From Hyperoodon ampullatus (lineage: Eukaryota > Chordata > Mammalia > Artiodactyla > Ziphiidae), in assembly GCA_949752795.1 (NCBI GenBank), contig OX457060.1:2781454-2845453 (forward strand): a stretch of 64,000 nt of DNA, written 5' to 3'. Positions within the stretch are counted from its first letter, which is position 1. Each line of letters opens with the position of its first letter. Positions 47,536-57,663 of the stretch are shown here, one piece after another. The translations under genes and the position numbers were made by a program. The notes beneath the pieces were generated by a model. It was not told the DNA's origin. It saw only the letters and a list, made by a program, of their open reading frames with translations, and did no database searches.

Positions 47536-48408
47536 ACTTCTCCTACTAAAAAGAAAGAGTGCCCTCCACAGGGCTGGGCAGCCCCATTGCAGACTCATGG
47601 CAGACACCAGCCTTCTCAGCTCTAAGCAACCTGCCTGGAACATAACCATTGGCACATCTGTAGAAAGCTTCCTTCCACGGTAATTTTTTCTTTGATTTAC
47701 TGGCTGTGTTAAAGATGTTCTATAATGGTCAATTCTGGAGGATGTTGCACTTAAAGAGAAAACTGCCCTAAATAAAAATGAATGATACTAGAATCCCTTC
47801 TCTCCCAATGAAATGACTCTCCTGCATTTTGTTCTTCTTGTGAGCACACCAAAAAAGCTTCTTCGGTCTATTATTTCCCAATTACCTCCTCTAGTGTTAG
47901 GTGAGAGCAGAGAAGGAAGATGGGATCATGAGGCTCATAACATTTGATCTTTTCCAGGCTTCAGCAAACCTGTGAATCACTTTCATAAGCTCAATCAATA
48001 TCAGGTGTCACCTGGTGGCAGGTAAGGGCAATTCGATGGCTTTTCTAATACCTTGCAGGCATTGATTTCCCCACATATCAGGAGAGAGGAGACTGAATAG
48101 AGTGTGGAGAAACAGGAAAAGGCAGAGTGGCGATGCAGCTCAGCGGGTCAGCCCCGAGATCCCAGAGCTAGCATCTGCCCTGACTGCATGATGATTTCCC
48201 AGACTCTCCCAGCCAGGCCCACTGCCCTCAGAGCCTGCCCAAGACCACCAGCCAGGAACACACGGCTTAGCATCCATGTGCGAAAATCCACCTGGATCCC
48301 ACATTCGCTGGCTGAGATAAGGCAGTTTTTCTGCTTTCTCTGTTTTAAAGGGCTGAGCAACCCAAATGGTGTGACTCAAAACTGCTCTCAGAAGATGAAA
48401 GGCAGAAA
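47536..48408. other. Unassigned sequence
   Basis: No repeat or exon is recognised. Sequence composition is balanced. Confidence 0.35.
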
Positions 48409-48597
48409 ACATGGTTCTTGAAGTCTGGTCCCCGACCAGCAGCATCAGCATCACCTGGAAACTTGTTTGAAATGCAGAGCCTCAGGCCCCACCCCAGACC
48501 TACAGGATCAGAGTCTCTCTCTGGGGGTGGGGCCTGGCCACCAGTGTTTTAACAAGCCCAAGAAGATTCGAATACAGCTACAGTTTGAGAATCACTG
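48409..48597 (+). mobile_element. MER5A hAT (Charlie) MITE
   Basis: The element is nearly full length in sense: 'catggttcttgaagtctggtcc', 'agcagcatcagcatcacctgg', 'ggccccaccccagacctac', 'gggggtggggcctggccacc', 'gttttaacaagccc', and the end 'cagtttgagaatcactg'. The terminal inverted repeats are recognisable. A clean 8-bp target duplication is not evident. Confidence 0.85.
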
Positions 48598-49185
48598 CAC
48601 TAAAAGACATTGTGAGAGACTGAGCTCCCTGTTTCCCTGAAATAAAAAGCAGGGCTCAGGGCAAGGGAGAGTTACAGCACATGAGGATGGGAACCCAGTT
48701 TCCGTCAGGAAGCTTAGATTGGTTAATTTGGCACTGCCCTTTGCTGCCTCCTCTAGGCATCCTGAAGCTGGGAAGGGTGATCCTCCAAACTGCAGAGTGG
48801 CAGCTGTGATGCAGAGCTGAAGCCCAGAGAGTAGGAGCAAAACAGCAGCCATGGCTGGGAAATGCCATTGGGGGGCCCTGGTGAGAGCCACAAGGGCCTG
48901 GCAGCAGGAGGCACTTCTCAGCTGAGGGTAACTCACTGCTCCAAGAGAGAGTGGGCTGAGAGCCTTTAAAGTCCCATCAGTGGAGTCATTGTTGAACTGA
49001 ATCCCAAACGAACCCAACTCAACACAGGCGGGCTTACTACTTGGGCATGCTTCTTCCCTAAGAAAAGGTAAAGGCAAAAGGGTGTGCTCATCCTTCATTC
49101 CGGATCCCCAGATTGTTTCCTGCTTCCCTGCCCCCCAGGCCTGGCTACCTCTCTCCTGGTCCAGTACAGGAGTTTACTACAGAAT
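48598..49185. other. Unassigned sequence
   Basis: No repeat is recognised. A 168-codon antisense open frame at 48592-49098 overlaps the MER5A end, and its translation shows no known domain. Chance is the likeliest explanation. Confidence 0.35.
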
Positions 49186-49189
49186 TGCC

Positions 49190-49540
49190 TCTTCCAGTGT
49201 CACTGTCCTCCAGCCATTCTCCATCCAGAGATGGGGAGAGGCATCTCTCATCTGACCATGCCTCTCCCATACTTAAAATCTTTCCCTGGCCTCCCAGTGC
49301 TTCAGAACGAAATCTACCTCCCTCACTGGCATACTCAGCCCTCGATACCTGACCCCTGGCCCTCTCTAGCATCCCCTCCTACCACTTCCCTGCCAGGGTC
49401 CTTGCCTGGCAGGGGAAAACATTTGCAGTACCAGGGATGCTGCTTCCCCACACTCTTGTCACTTAATTCCCACTTCTTTCAAATATTCAGATTGAGGTCC
49501 TTTCACCCAAAGAGTCAGAACCCCTTGCCCCATCAGCACT
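49190..49540 (+). repeat. L2 (LINE-2) 3' region
   Basis: L2-like order: 'cactgtcctccagccattc', 'cccatacttaaaatctttccctgg', 'cagaacgaaatctacctcc', 'cagccctcgatacctgac', 'catcccctcctaccacttcc' and 'cacactcttgtcac'. It is pyrimidine-rich on the plus strand. Confidence 0.55.
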
Positions 49541-51079
49541 CTCACAACAGCTGGACACACATCTAACTCAGCCCAGATCATGGAATATATCTGTCTGCCT
49601 CCCCCACCAAACAGCAAAAGACTGAGTGCAAAATAAATTCCCTGATGATGCTGTCCTGAAACCATTAGCGTTTATGTGTGTCCACACTGTACATTCACCA
49701 GATATTTTTAAACACTTGGGTTATTGCCCAACTCATCTTCTTTGAGCGCCACCTCAGGTAGGAAAGAGGAAAGGCATGGAAGTTCAAATTCTGATGGTTT
49801 CTTGCTTATTATCCTAATTATTCATTCACGCTGTAAAATCCCTTGAGAGGTCATCTCATCCAGCCCCTATCTCTGAGCAAGACTAAAGGAGGCTTTTGGG
49901 CTCCTTTTTACAATAATTCTCAGTACATCTAAGTCAGACTGGAAAAGATACAGATCAGATGCCGATGGGTGGTATCCACACTGCACAAGACCCATTCTCC
50001 CAACGTTCCACTGTCAGTGGGCAGAATATGAAGCCCTCTTGGGCGGGGTGAGACCCAACATAGAGTATTTACCCAGAGACACCATTTTAAATACGCTAAG
50101 TGTCACTGAAAATAAAAATTAACATGTCTTCTTGCTTTTATCTAAATTTAACTCTATTACTTTTCCTATCTTGGTAATAAAGCAGATTGAAGTGTGTAGT
50201 TGAAGAAGTTTGAAAAAAGAAGATTACTTTCCTCCTTTTTTTAAATTTTTGTTTATATCCAACTTTGGTTTAAAAAAAAAAAAAAAGAGGCACTCAGGGA
50301 AGATTCTAAATCCTCACAAGGATCCCCGTCTTACAGATGGAGAGATGCTCAAAACAGTCTCTTGTTCATTTGGTTGTTTGAGGCCCAGATCATGTTTCCT
50401 CTAAGTAGAGGTTTCCCAGAGCAACATCAGGTGAGCTTCAGCAGGAAAGGGAAAGTTTAACCTTGAGCTTGCCTTGGGCCCTGGGGGTCATCCGAGGATG
50501 ACCAGGAAAGCAAGTGAGTCTATCTGATTGGTAGACCTTTCACCAAGAAGTCCTGGACTTATACAACCAAGAGGGAAGGGAAACAAGCTAGGCCAGCCTT
50601 AGGACACACATACCAGAAGGGGACATCTGGCTGCATCCTCCAGCTTCCTTGGAGGCACCTCAACACAGACTGGCTTGAGTGCTGGGCCAAAGTGCAAAGG
50701 ATAGGACCTGGTGAGAGGTCACCAGGGAAGACAAGGCTGTCAGGTCTGCCTGGAGACCTTGGGTTCTCCTGGGGTTGCTTTAACCACACTTCATTCAGCC
50801 TGTTCCTCAACATGGCATGAGTCATTATATCTGTGCCTCCAGAGTCTAGCTGCTCTTTATTGCCTGAAATAGCCTGAGAGCCACATGGCTGGTTATTCTT
50901 AGGTATCAGAACGAGAGAGAACTGTTCTTGAGATGGGTGTATATCAGTAGATCCTCTCGCTTGTTTTCATACCACCAATCCCCATATTGCTCCTCCAGGA
51001 ACCCTTCTTCTCCTCAGGTCAAAGTGGCCCCATGGGAATTCCCCAGAGAGTGAAACTGGGCTAACTCTAATCATTATTG
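49541..51079. other. Unassigned sequence
   Basis: No repeat family or exon can be defended. A short A run is at 50270-50285. The stretch 49835-49880 has a MIR-like phrase ('gaggtcatctcatccagcccc') too brief to call. Confidence 0.35.
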
Positions 51080-51350
51080 TATTAGTCAGGATAGAGCAGG
51101 TTTTGATACACCAACAAAAACTTTCAAAATCTCAGTGATGTAACACAACACAAGTATCTTAGGCCAATAAGAGGGTGCTGCTGAGATTAGACACTCAGGG
51201 ACACAGGGTGACAGAGGCTTTACCTTGACATGTGCTTCTATGACCACTGAGGACATCTGGCTCTTTAAGTCTTCCACGTGTAAGGGACACAGTTCATACC
51301 TGTCCATATTTCATTGGCCAAAATCAATCACACAGCCCCATAAAAAAGAT
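51080..51350 (+). repeat. Interspersed repeat of unresolved family (copy 3 of 3)
   Basis: The start 'attgtattagtcaggatag', 'acaccaacaaaaactttcaaaatctcag', 'gatgtaacacaacacaag' and the end 'cattggccaaaatcaatcac' followed by a stretch of C match the order of the copy at 46913-47260. It is an old LTR or DNA element. Confidence 0.4.
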
Positions 51351-53535
51351 GTATAGAAGCACATGTAGCCCCAGATAGAGGCCCTCAAAGAAGGACAAAA
51401 GCATGGTCCTACTATGTGCTTGGAAGGTAGATGGTGAACTGGAAATATTTAGTGAACACATGCTACCAGCATCTTACGGAGCCAGACAGTACACCTTCCC
51501 AAGCATGACAAGGCTATAGGTCCCTCTTGCAATGTATGCCAAGAACTACACAGACCGTGCTGATGCCTCCAGATACAAACCCAGTCTGTTCAGAGACCAC
51601 ATGCTCTCCCATCCCTCTTAGGGGAGCTTTAATTATAGCAAACAGCCCTACCATCTCTGCCACAAGAATCCCAGGATATCAGGATATCAGGGAGAATGAA
51701 AGGAAGTTCTGCATCACACACACAGTCTGCTCTGCAACCTCCCTGAAGTAGACTAGTGATTTCTAAGAAAATTATAAAAGGAAGGAAGATCCCAGAGCCT
51801 CCTCACCTCACCCATTCTAGTGCCAAATAAGTATGTCCTTTCCATTCCTCCTTTCCTGACTATAGAAAGCACTTGGAAAGCAAAATAGTGAAAAACAAAA
51901 CAAAACAAAAAACAGTTAACAAACATTAAATATTGAAAGAAGATATCACAGTGTGTGTGGGGGTGGGGTGGGGTGGGTGAGTGAATAAAATAGATCTCCC
52001 CCTACCCACGTACTCTCCCTCAGAAAGGCTGTCTAAGAGACATACCCAGTTGGACTGCAGGCTATAATATAATTAGAAAAATATTGCCCAATTGCAAAGA
52101 CATGTGCCTGTTTGCATGAAATGGAAGCATCTGCTGAAATTATTTGAGGTGTCCCATCACTAATTAAAAGAGCTTTCATTTAGAGAGGATGCACCATATG
52201 GATGCCATTGCTGGATGTGAATGAGTGCTAGGGGAGCTGTTAGGGCAGGTGTATAGTGAGGAATATCTGGGAAAATATGATTTAGCCTTCCAAAAATTCT
52301 CCTTACAAGGAGGTGGGGGGTGGTGGAGGTGCTGCTGGAAGTTGTTTTAGTGAGACACGGAGGGGTGACACACCATCCCAAATTGCACCTGGCTGTGTCT
52401 GTGACCACTGAGGAGCTTTGACCCTGGAGTCTTACTATGCCCCTTTTATTTGCCAAGTCACTACTTTGTCTTCAATGATCTTTCCAGGTAAACAAGATCA
52501 GGTAAAGAATTTGGGCAGCTCTGTGAAAAATGAAAATATGCCCCTTGCTAAAAATTATTAAGAATTTCCAGACAGTGACAGCAGAACATTAAACCATGTG
52601 CAGGCCATTCTGAGTGTGGGGTCCTGTGCAACTGGAAGGATCACATACTCATGAAGCCAGCCCTGAAAATAAGAAAAAAGGAAGAGCTGCTAGAGAAATA
52701 GAGGCCAAGGGGTGGGGCAGTTCAAGCAGAGATGAATGCCAGACAACAATCACCCCAGCACATTATAGCCCATAAGGGACTTTACATCCACACTCTGCTC
52801 TGTGGGCCTCATTGCCCATGCTCTTGGCAAGACAGACTCAGGAGAAGAAAGGACTTGTTCTCACATCTCCTTACTGTGTAGACCTGTAATAAAACCCAAA
52901 AGCTAACTTCTGGCCCTACTTGTCTTCTCCTTCTTCATACCTTACCTATTCAGCAAGTTCTGCCGCCTATGGACTCTACTCTGCATCATTCTCTCCCAGC
53001 ACATACCTACTCTAGGAGCCATGTGCATCCCACTTAGCACAGTGAACTGGTCCAAATAGGTATCAGGAAAATTAAAGTCAGTCCCAGCTGAGCTGGAGAC
53101 ATATGCATCCAGGAGACACTAGTAAAGTTGATTCTTATAATTCTTCCTAGTTAGAAGAGAGGTATCAGATTATTCAAGACGTGATTTCCAACCAACTTGG
53201 GCTTAGGGGTTCAATAACTGTAACATACTTGAAACAATTATAGAATTATTTCTCTCAAAGAAGATATTGGAGACAAGGAAATAATGGCTACTGATCTAAG
53301 GCTTCTGGTCTAGGACCAGCATTCTTTTTTCAAGTTCAAGTGAGTAGTCCCATTGCAAAATCACTTTGGGGTCCAGCTATATCCTTGTTTCGGATTCCAG
53401 TTTTTAAGAAGTGTCTTAAGAGACAGGAGACCTGTAGCATCCAATGGATACAATGATCTTTTTGAAAAACAGCAGACACACAACACATCAAAATTTGTCA
53501 CATGTAGTAAAGCTTTACTTGGAAAGAAAGACTTA
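51351..53535. other. Unassigned sequence
   Basis: About 2.2 kb with no recognised gene or repeat apart from simple runs: an AAAAC tract at 51893-51911 and a G-rich tract at 51959-51978. The open frames are short. Confidence 0.35.
51959..51978 (+). other. G-quadruplex-type motif
   Basis: Four runs of G (5, 4, 4 and 3) are separated by single T bases. Single-base loops give a very stable quadruplex in vitro according to general knowledge of such motifs. Whether it forms here is not shown by sequence alone. Confidence 0.8.
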
Positions 53536-54006
53536 ACATCAATTCCCTAGAGTTTCAACTTAAGAAACTAGAAAACAAAGAGCAAAGTAAAGTCAAAGTT
53601 AGTAGAAGGAAGGGAATAAAGGCTTAGAGCAGAAATTAATGCAATAAAATGCAGGCAGAAAGTAAAGAAAGTTAACACAGCAAAAAGCTCATTCTTCAAA
53701 AAGTTCAACAAAATGGACAAACTACATAGATCAAGCAAAAAAGAGAAAACACATATCACCAATTTAGTAATGAAAAGGATTGATCACCATAGATCCTACA
53801 TACATGAAAAGAATAACAAGAGAATTCTATGAACAAATTTAAGCCAATAAATCTGACAATTTAGGTGAAACAGAGAATTTTCTTTAAAAATACAACTTAC
53901 CAAAATTGACAAAAGAAGAAACAGAAAAGCTGAATAGTGCTATACCTATTAAAGAAATTGAAAAAAAATATTAAATCCATCTCACAAAGAAAACTCCAGC
54001 CTGAGA

Positions 54007-54506
54007 TGGTATGGTAGGCAGAACAATGGCTTTCCAAAGATGTCTACATCTTAATCTCTGGACTTCGTGACTGTGTTATAGCAAAAGAAATTAAGATAGC
54101 AAATGGAATTACTGTTTCTAACCAGCTGACCTTAAGGTAGAGAGAGTATCCTAGATTAGCCAGATGGGCCCAATGTAACCACAGGGTCCTTAAATGTGAA
54201 TGAGGAAGGCAGAAGGGGGAGTGTCAGAGATATTCAGTCGGAGAAAGACTCAACTGGCCACTGCAGACTTTGAAAATGGAAGGGGCCATGAGCCAAAGAA
54301 GGCAGGCAGCATCTAGAAGCTGGAAAAGGCAAGAAAACAGATTATTCCCTAGAATCTTTCTTCAGAAAGGAATAGAGCCCTGCTCATGCCATGAATTTAA
54401 CTCATTTCAGGCTTCTGGCCTCCAGAATTGTAAGAAAATAGATTTATATTATTTAAGCCACAAATTTTGTGGGCATTTGCTACAGCAGCAATAAGAAAGT
54501 AATGCA
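54007..54506 (+). mobile_element. MLT1-type (ERVL-MaLR) solo LTR inserted into LINE-1
   Basis: Sense order is complete: 'tggtatggtaggcagaac', 'atctctggacttcg', 'ttaaggtagagagagtatcc', 'agatgggcccaatgtaacc', 'cagcatctagaagctgg', 'ccctagaatctttcttcag', 'ggcttctggcctccagaattgtaag' and the 'caataagaaagtaatgcaca' end. The L1 sequence on the two sides (around 54006 and 54507) belongs together, so the LTR arrived after the L1. A clear 5-bp target duplication is not seen. Confidence 0.8.
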
Positions 54507-55004
54507 CACAGTTTCACTGGTGAATTCTATAAAACAATGAAGAAAAAAGTAACACTAATATTACACAGGTTTTTCAAAAAGTAGAGAAAGAAAGATCAAC
54601 GCTTAACTCATCTTCTGAGGTCAGAATAGCTTCAATTCCAAAACCTAACAAAGATGTAGCAAAGAAAAAAATTGCAAACCAATATTTCTTACAAATATAG
54701 ATGTGAAAATCCTTAACAAAATAGTAGCAAGCTGAATCCAACAATATATAAAAAAAGGAAAAATACATCATAACCAAGTAGGGCTTATCCCAAGAATGCA
54801 AGTTTAGTTTAACATGTGCAAATTAATCAACACAATCTAACATGTCAATAAAATTAAAGGAGAAAAATGCAATATTAATTTATTAGATGTGGAAAATAAT
54901 TTGACAAAATTAAACATCTATTCATAATTTTTTTTAATCTCTCATCAAACTAGGACTAGAAGAGCACTTTTTCATCCTAGGCATCTATATCTAAAAACAA
55001 AGCA

Positions 55005-55036
55005 CAAACAAACAAACAAAACAAACAAACAAAAAA
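55005..55036. repeat. (AAAC)n simple repeat in LINE-1 relic
   Basis: About eight AAAC-like units with one AAAAC variant. It has expanded inside the old L1. Confidence 0.85.
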
Positions 55037-55203
55037 GCTAACACCATACTTAATGGTGAGAGACTGAATGTTTTACCTCCTAAGCTAGGGACAAGGCAAG
55101 AATGCTCACCTTCACTGAATCTATTCACATTTTTCTGGAGGTACCTGTACTAAGACAAGAAAATAAAATCAATACTGGAAAAACTGGAAAGAAAGAACTC
55201 TTC

Positions 55204-55248
55204 CTATTTGCAGATGATATGATTGTTCATGTAGAAAATTCCAAAGAA
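55204..55248 (+). pseudogene. LINE-1 reverse transcriptase active-site remnant
   Basis: The frame here reads LFADDMIVHVENSK, the conserved palm motif of L1 reverse transcriptase; the two catalytic aspartates are at 55213-55218. The frame is interrupted a short distance on either side. It marks the reverse transcriptase domain of the L1 relic at 53540-57005. Confidence 0.8.
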
Positions 55249-57005
55249 GCTACAAAAATGAGTATTAAAATTAAGTAATGAATTTAGCAAGGTTGTAGGT
55301 TATAAGGTTAATGTGCAAAAACAATTTTATTTTTAGATACATACAGCAACCAAGTAGAAAGTGAGATTTTAAAAAATCTATTTAGAGTGGTACAAAAATA
55401 TTGAATATGTAGGAATAAGTCTAATATAGAGGTCCAAGACCTCTATACTGAAACTATAAAATATTGCTAACAGAAATTAAGAGACCTAAATAAACGGAAA
55501 AAATATTGTTTTATTCTGTGGATTGGAAGATTCAATATCATTATGTGACAATTCTCTCCATATTCAAAGCAATCTCAGTCAAAATTCCAACAGCTATTTG
55601 GTACAAGTTGGCAAGCTAAAATGTATATGGAAATTCTATATAAATACACATAAACTCTAAAATTTGCATGGAAATGGAAAATACCTAGAATAACCAAAGC
55701 AATTTTTTAAAAGAACGACATTGGAGGACTTACCATACCTGATTTCAGTAATCAAGACAGTTTGATATTGGTGGAAAGATAGACATATAGATCAAAGGAA
55801 CAGCACAGAGAGTCCATATACTATATATTATATACTACATATATTTGATCAATTGATTTATGACAAAGAGGTTGAGGCAATTCAACTGGGAAAGGAAAAT
55901 GTTTTGGAAATGATGTCCAGATAGCTACTTGGTAAAAAGTAATAAGCATTGATTTTTCCCTCACACCATACAAAATAATTAATTCAAGATGGATCATAGA
56001 CCCAAGTGTAAAGCTCAAAAGTACAAAATTTCTAGAAGAAAATATAGTATATCTTTGTGATCTTGGGATATGCAAATGGTACTTAGAGGACAAAAATCGT
56101 GACCCATAAAAGAAAAAATGACAAATCGGACTACATCAGAATGAAAACTTTCTGCTCTTTGAAAGAAATCATTAAGAAAACAAAAAGGCAAGCCACATAC
56201 TGGGAGAAAATGCTCACAACACATATAACAAAGAACTTGAATCCAGATGAGATAAAGAACTCTTATAAGCTAATAAGAAAAAGGGCAAAAGTGAGAACAG
56301 TCACTTCAATGAAGAAGTCATCCAAATGGCCAATATTCACATGAAAAGATGCTCAACATCATTAGTCACCTGGAAAATGCAAATTAAACCACAATTAAAT
56401 ACCACTAGATACCCATTAGAAGGGCTAAAATTGAAAGACTGACCATGCCAGTGTTGGACAGGATGTGCAGGAAATGAAACTCTCATGTACTGTGAATGGG
56501 AATAAAATAGTTTGTCAGTTTCTTAAAAAGTTAAAGGTACACCTACCGTATGACCCAGCCATTCTACCCCTAGGTATTTACCAAGAGCAACGAAAACATA
56601 CATATACTTATATACACATGTTCATAGCAGCTTTATTTGAAATAACCAGAAAAACTGGAAACAACCTAAATGTTTATCCACAGATAAGTGGTTAAACAAA
56701 TGTGGTACATCCATACAATGAAATACTATGCAGCAATAAAAACTAATAACTTGTTGATATACACAACAACAGGGATGAATCTCAAAACAATTATGCTGAA
56801 TGAATGAAGCCAGATTAAAAGAGTATAATGTATGATTTCATTTATATAAATTCCTAGAATATGCAAAATAATCTACATATAGTGATGTGAAACAGATTTG
56901 TGGTTGCCTGGGGAATGAGAGTAGAGGGAGAAATAGATTACAAGGAAGGGGAAAATAATTTTGGGGAGTGATGCAAAGTTTGTTGTTTTAATTGTGGTGA
57001 CGATT

Positions 57006-57333
57006 TAACAAGTGAAGGCAACTGGCTCTCAGAGCACTGCAGCTACCAGGGAAGGGTGCCCAGGGATCCAGAGGCAGGTCTGTCTCCCCGCTCCCAGTCT
57101 ACAGCCCATTACCTGCACCACCACACCTCTAAAAAGAGGGGTTCTTCTAAAACCTATGGGCATGGTAATCTCTAAGACACATCAACACATTGAAACAGAC
57201 CTTTGCGAGGCTCATTCAAAGAGATCTGAATTGGTTTCATGAGAGTAAGAGGAAAACCAGTTTATGCATACTAGCAGTTACCTTCCAGCAATAATTTCTA
57301 TCTTTTGGGTTCTCTATTCTTAGCACCATTTTT
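57006..57333. other. Unassigned sequence
   Basis: No repeat or gene is recognised. It includes the left target-duplication copy of the SINE at 57322-57333. Confidence 0.35.
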
Positions 57334-57339
57334 AAAAAT

Positions 57340-57382
<43 letters not shown>

Positions 57383-57651
57383 TTTTTGGCTGTGTTGGGT
57401 CTTCGTTTCCATGCAAGGGCTTTCTCTAGTTGTGGTGAGCGGGGGCCACTCTTCATCGCAGTGCACAGGCCTCTCACTGTCGTGGCCTCTCTTGTTGCAG
57501 AGCACAAGCTCCAGACGCGCAGGCTCAGTAGTTGTGGCTCACAGGCCTAGTTGCTCCACGGCATGTGGGATCTTCCCAGACCAGGGCTCGAACCCATGTC
57601 CCCTGCATTGGCAGGCAGATTCTCAACCACTGCGCCACCAGGGAAGCCCCA
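57334..57651 (-). mobile_element. Long CHR-type SINE with (TTTA)n tail, 12-bp target duplication
   Basis: The minus strand starts 'ggggcttccctggtggcgc' and has the tRNA-derived head plus a longer body than the other three SINEs. An extra segment of roughly 85 bases ('ttcgtttccatgcaaggg' to 'cttcatcgcagtgcac' on the plus strand) lies between the shared body and the tail. The tail has become a (TTTA)n microsatellite at 57337-57386. The 12-mer AGCACCATTTTT flanks the element at 57322-57333 and 57652-57663. This fits the longer, CHR-1-like form. Confidence 0.85.
57337..57386. repeat. (TTTA)n microsatellite, SINE tail
   Basis: About 11-12 TTTA units forming the degenerated poly(A) tail of the antisense SINE. 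It is likely variable in length between individuals. Confidence 0.9.
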
Positions 57652-57663
57652 AGCACCATTTTT

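Larger units (their letters stand above)
53540..57005 (+). mobile_element. Long old LINE-1 ORF2 to 3'-end relic, split by an LTR
   Basis: This is the longest L1 relic in the window. Sense landmarks run in order: 'gaaacagaaaagctgaatag', then, after the LTR at 54007-54506, 'ttcactggtgaattctataa', 'gtagcaagctgaatccaaca', 'ctatttgcagatgatatg' and 'ccatacaatgaaatactatg'. The 3'-UTR phrase 'gtggttgcctggggaatgag' comes last. The reverse transcriptase catalytic FADD codons are at 55207-55218. Frames are broken throughout, so it cannot encode a working protein. Confidence 0.8.

Noticed and set aside
48592..49098. 168-codon open frame on the minus strand
   Set aside because: It overlaps the MER5A end and gives a low-complexity hydrophobic translation without a known domain.
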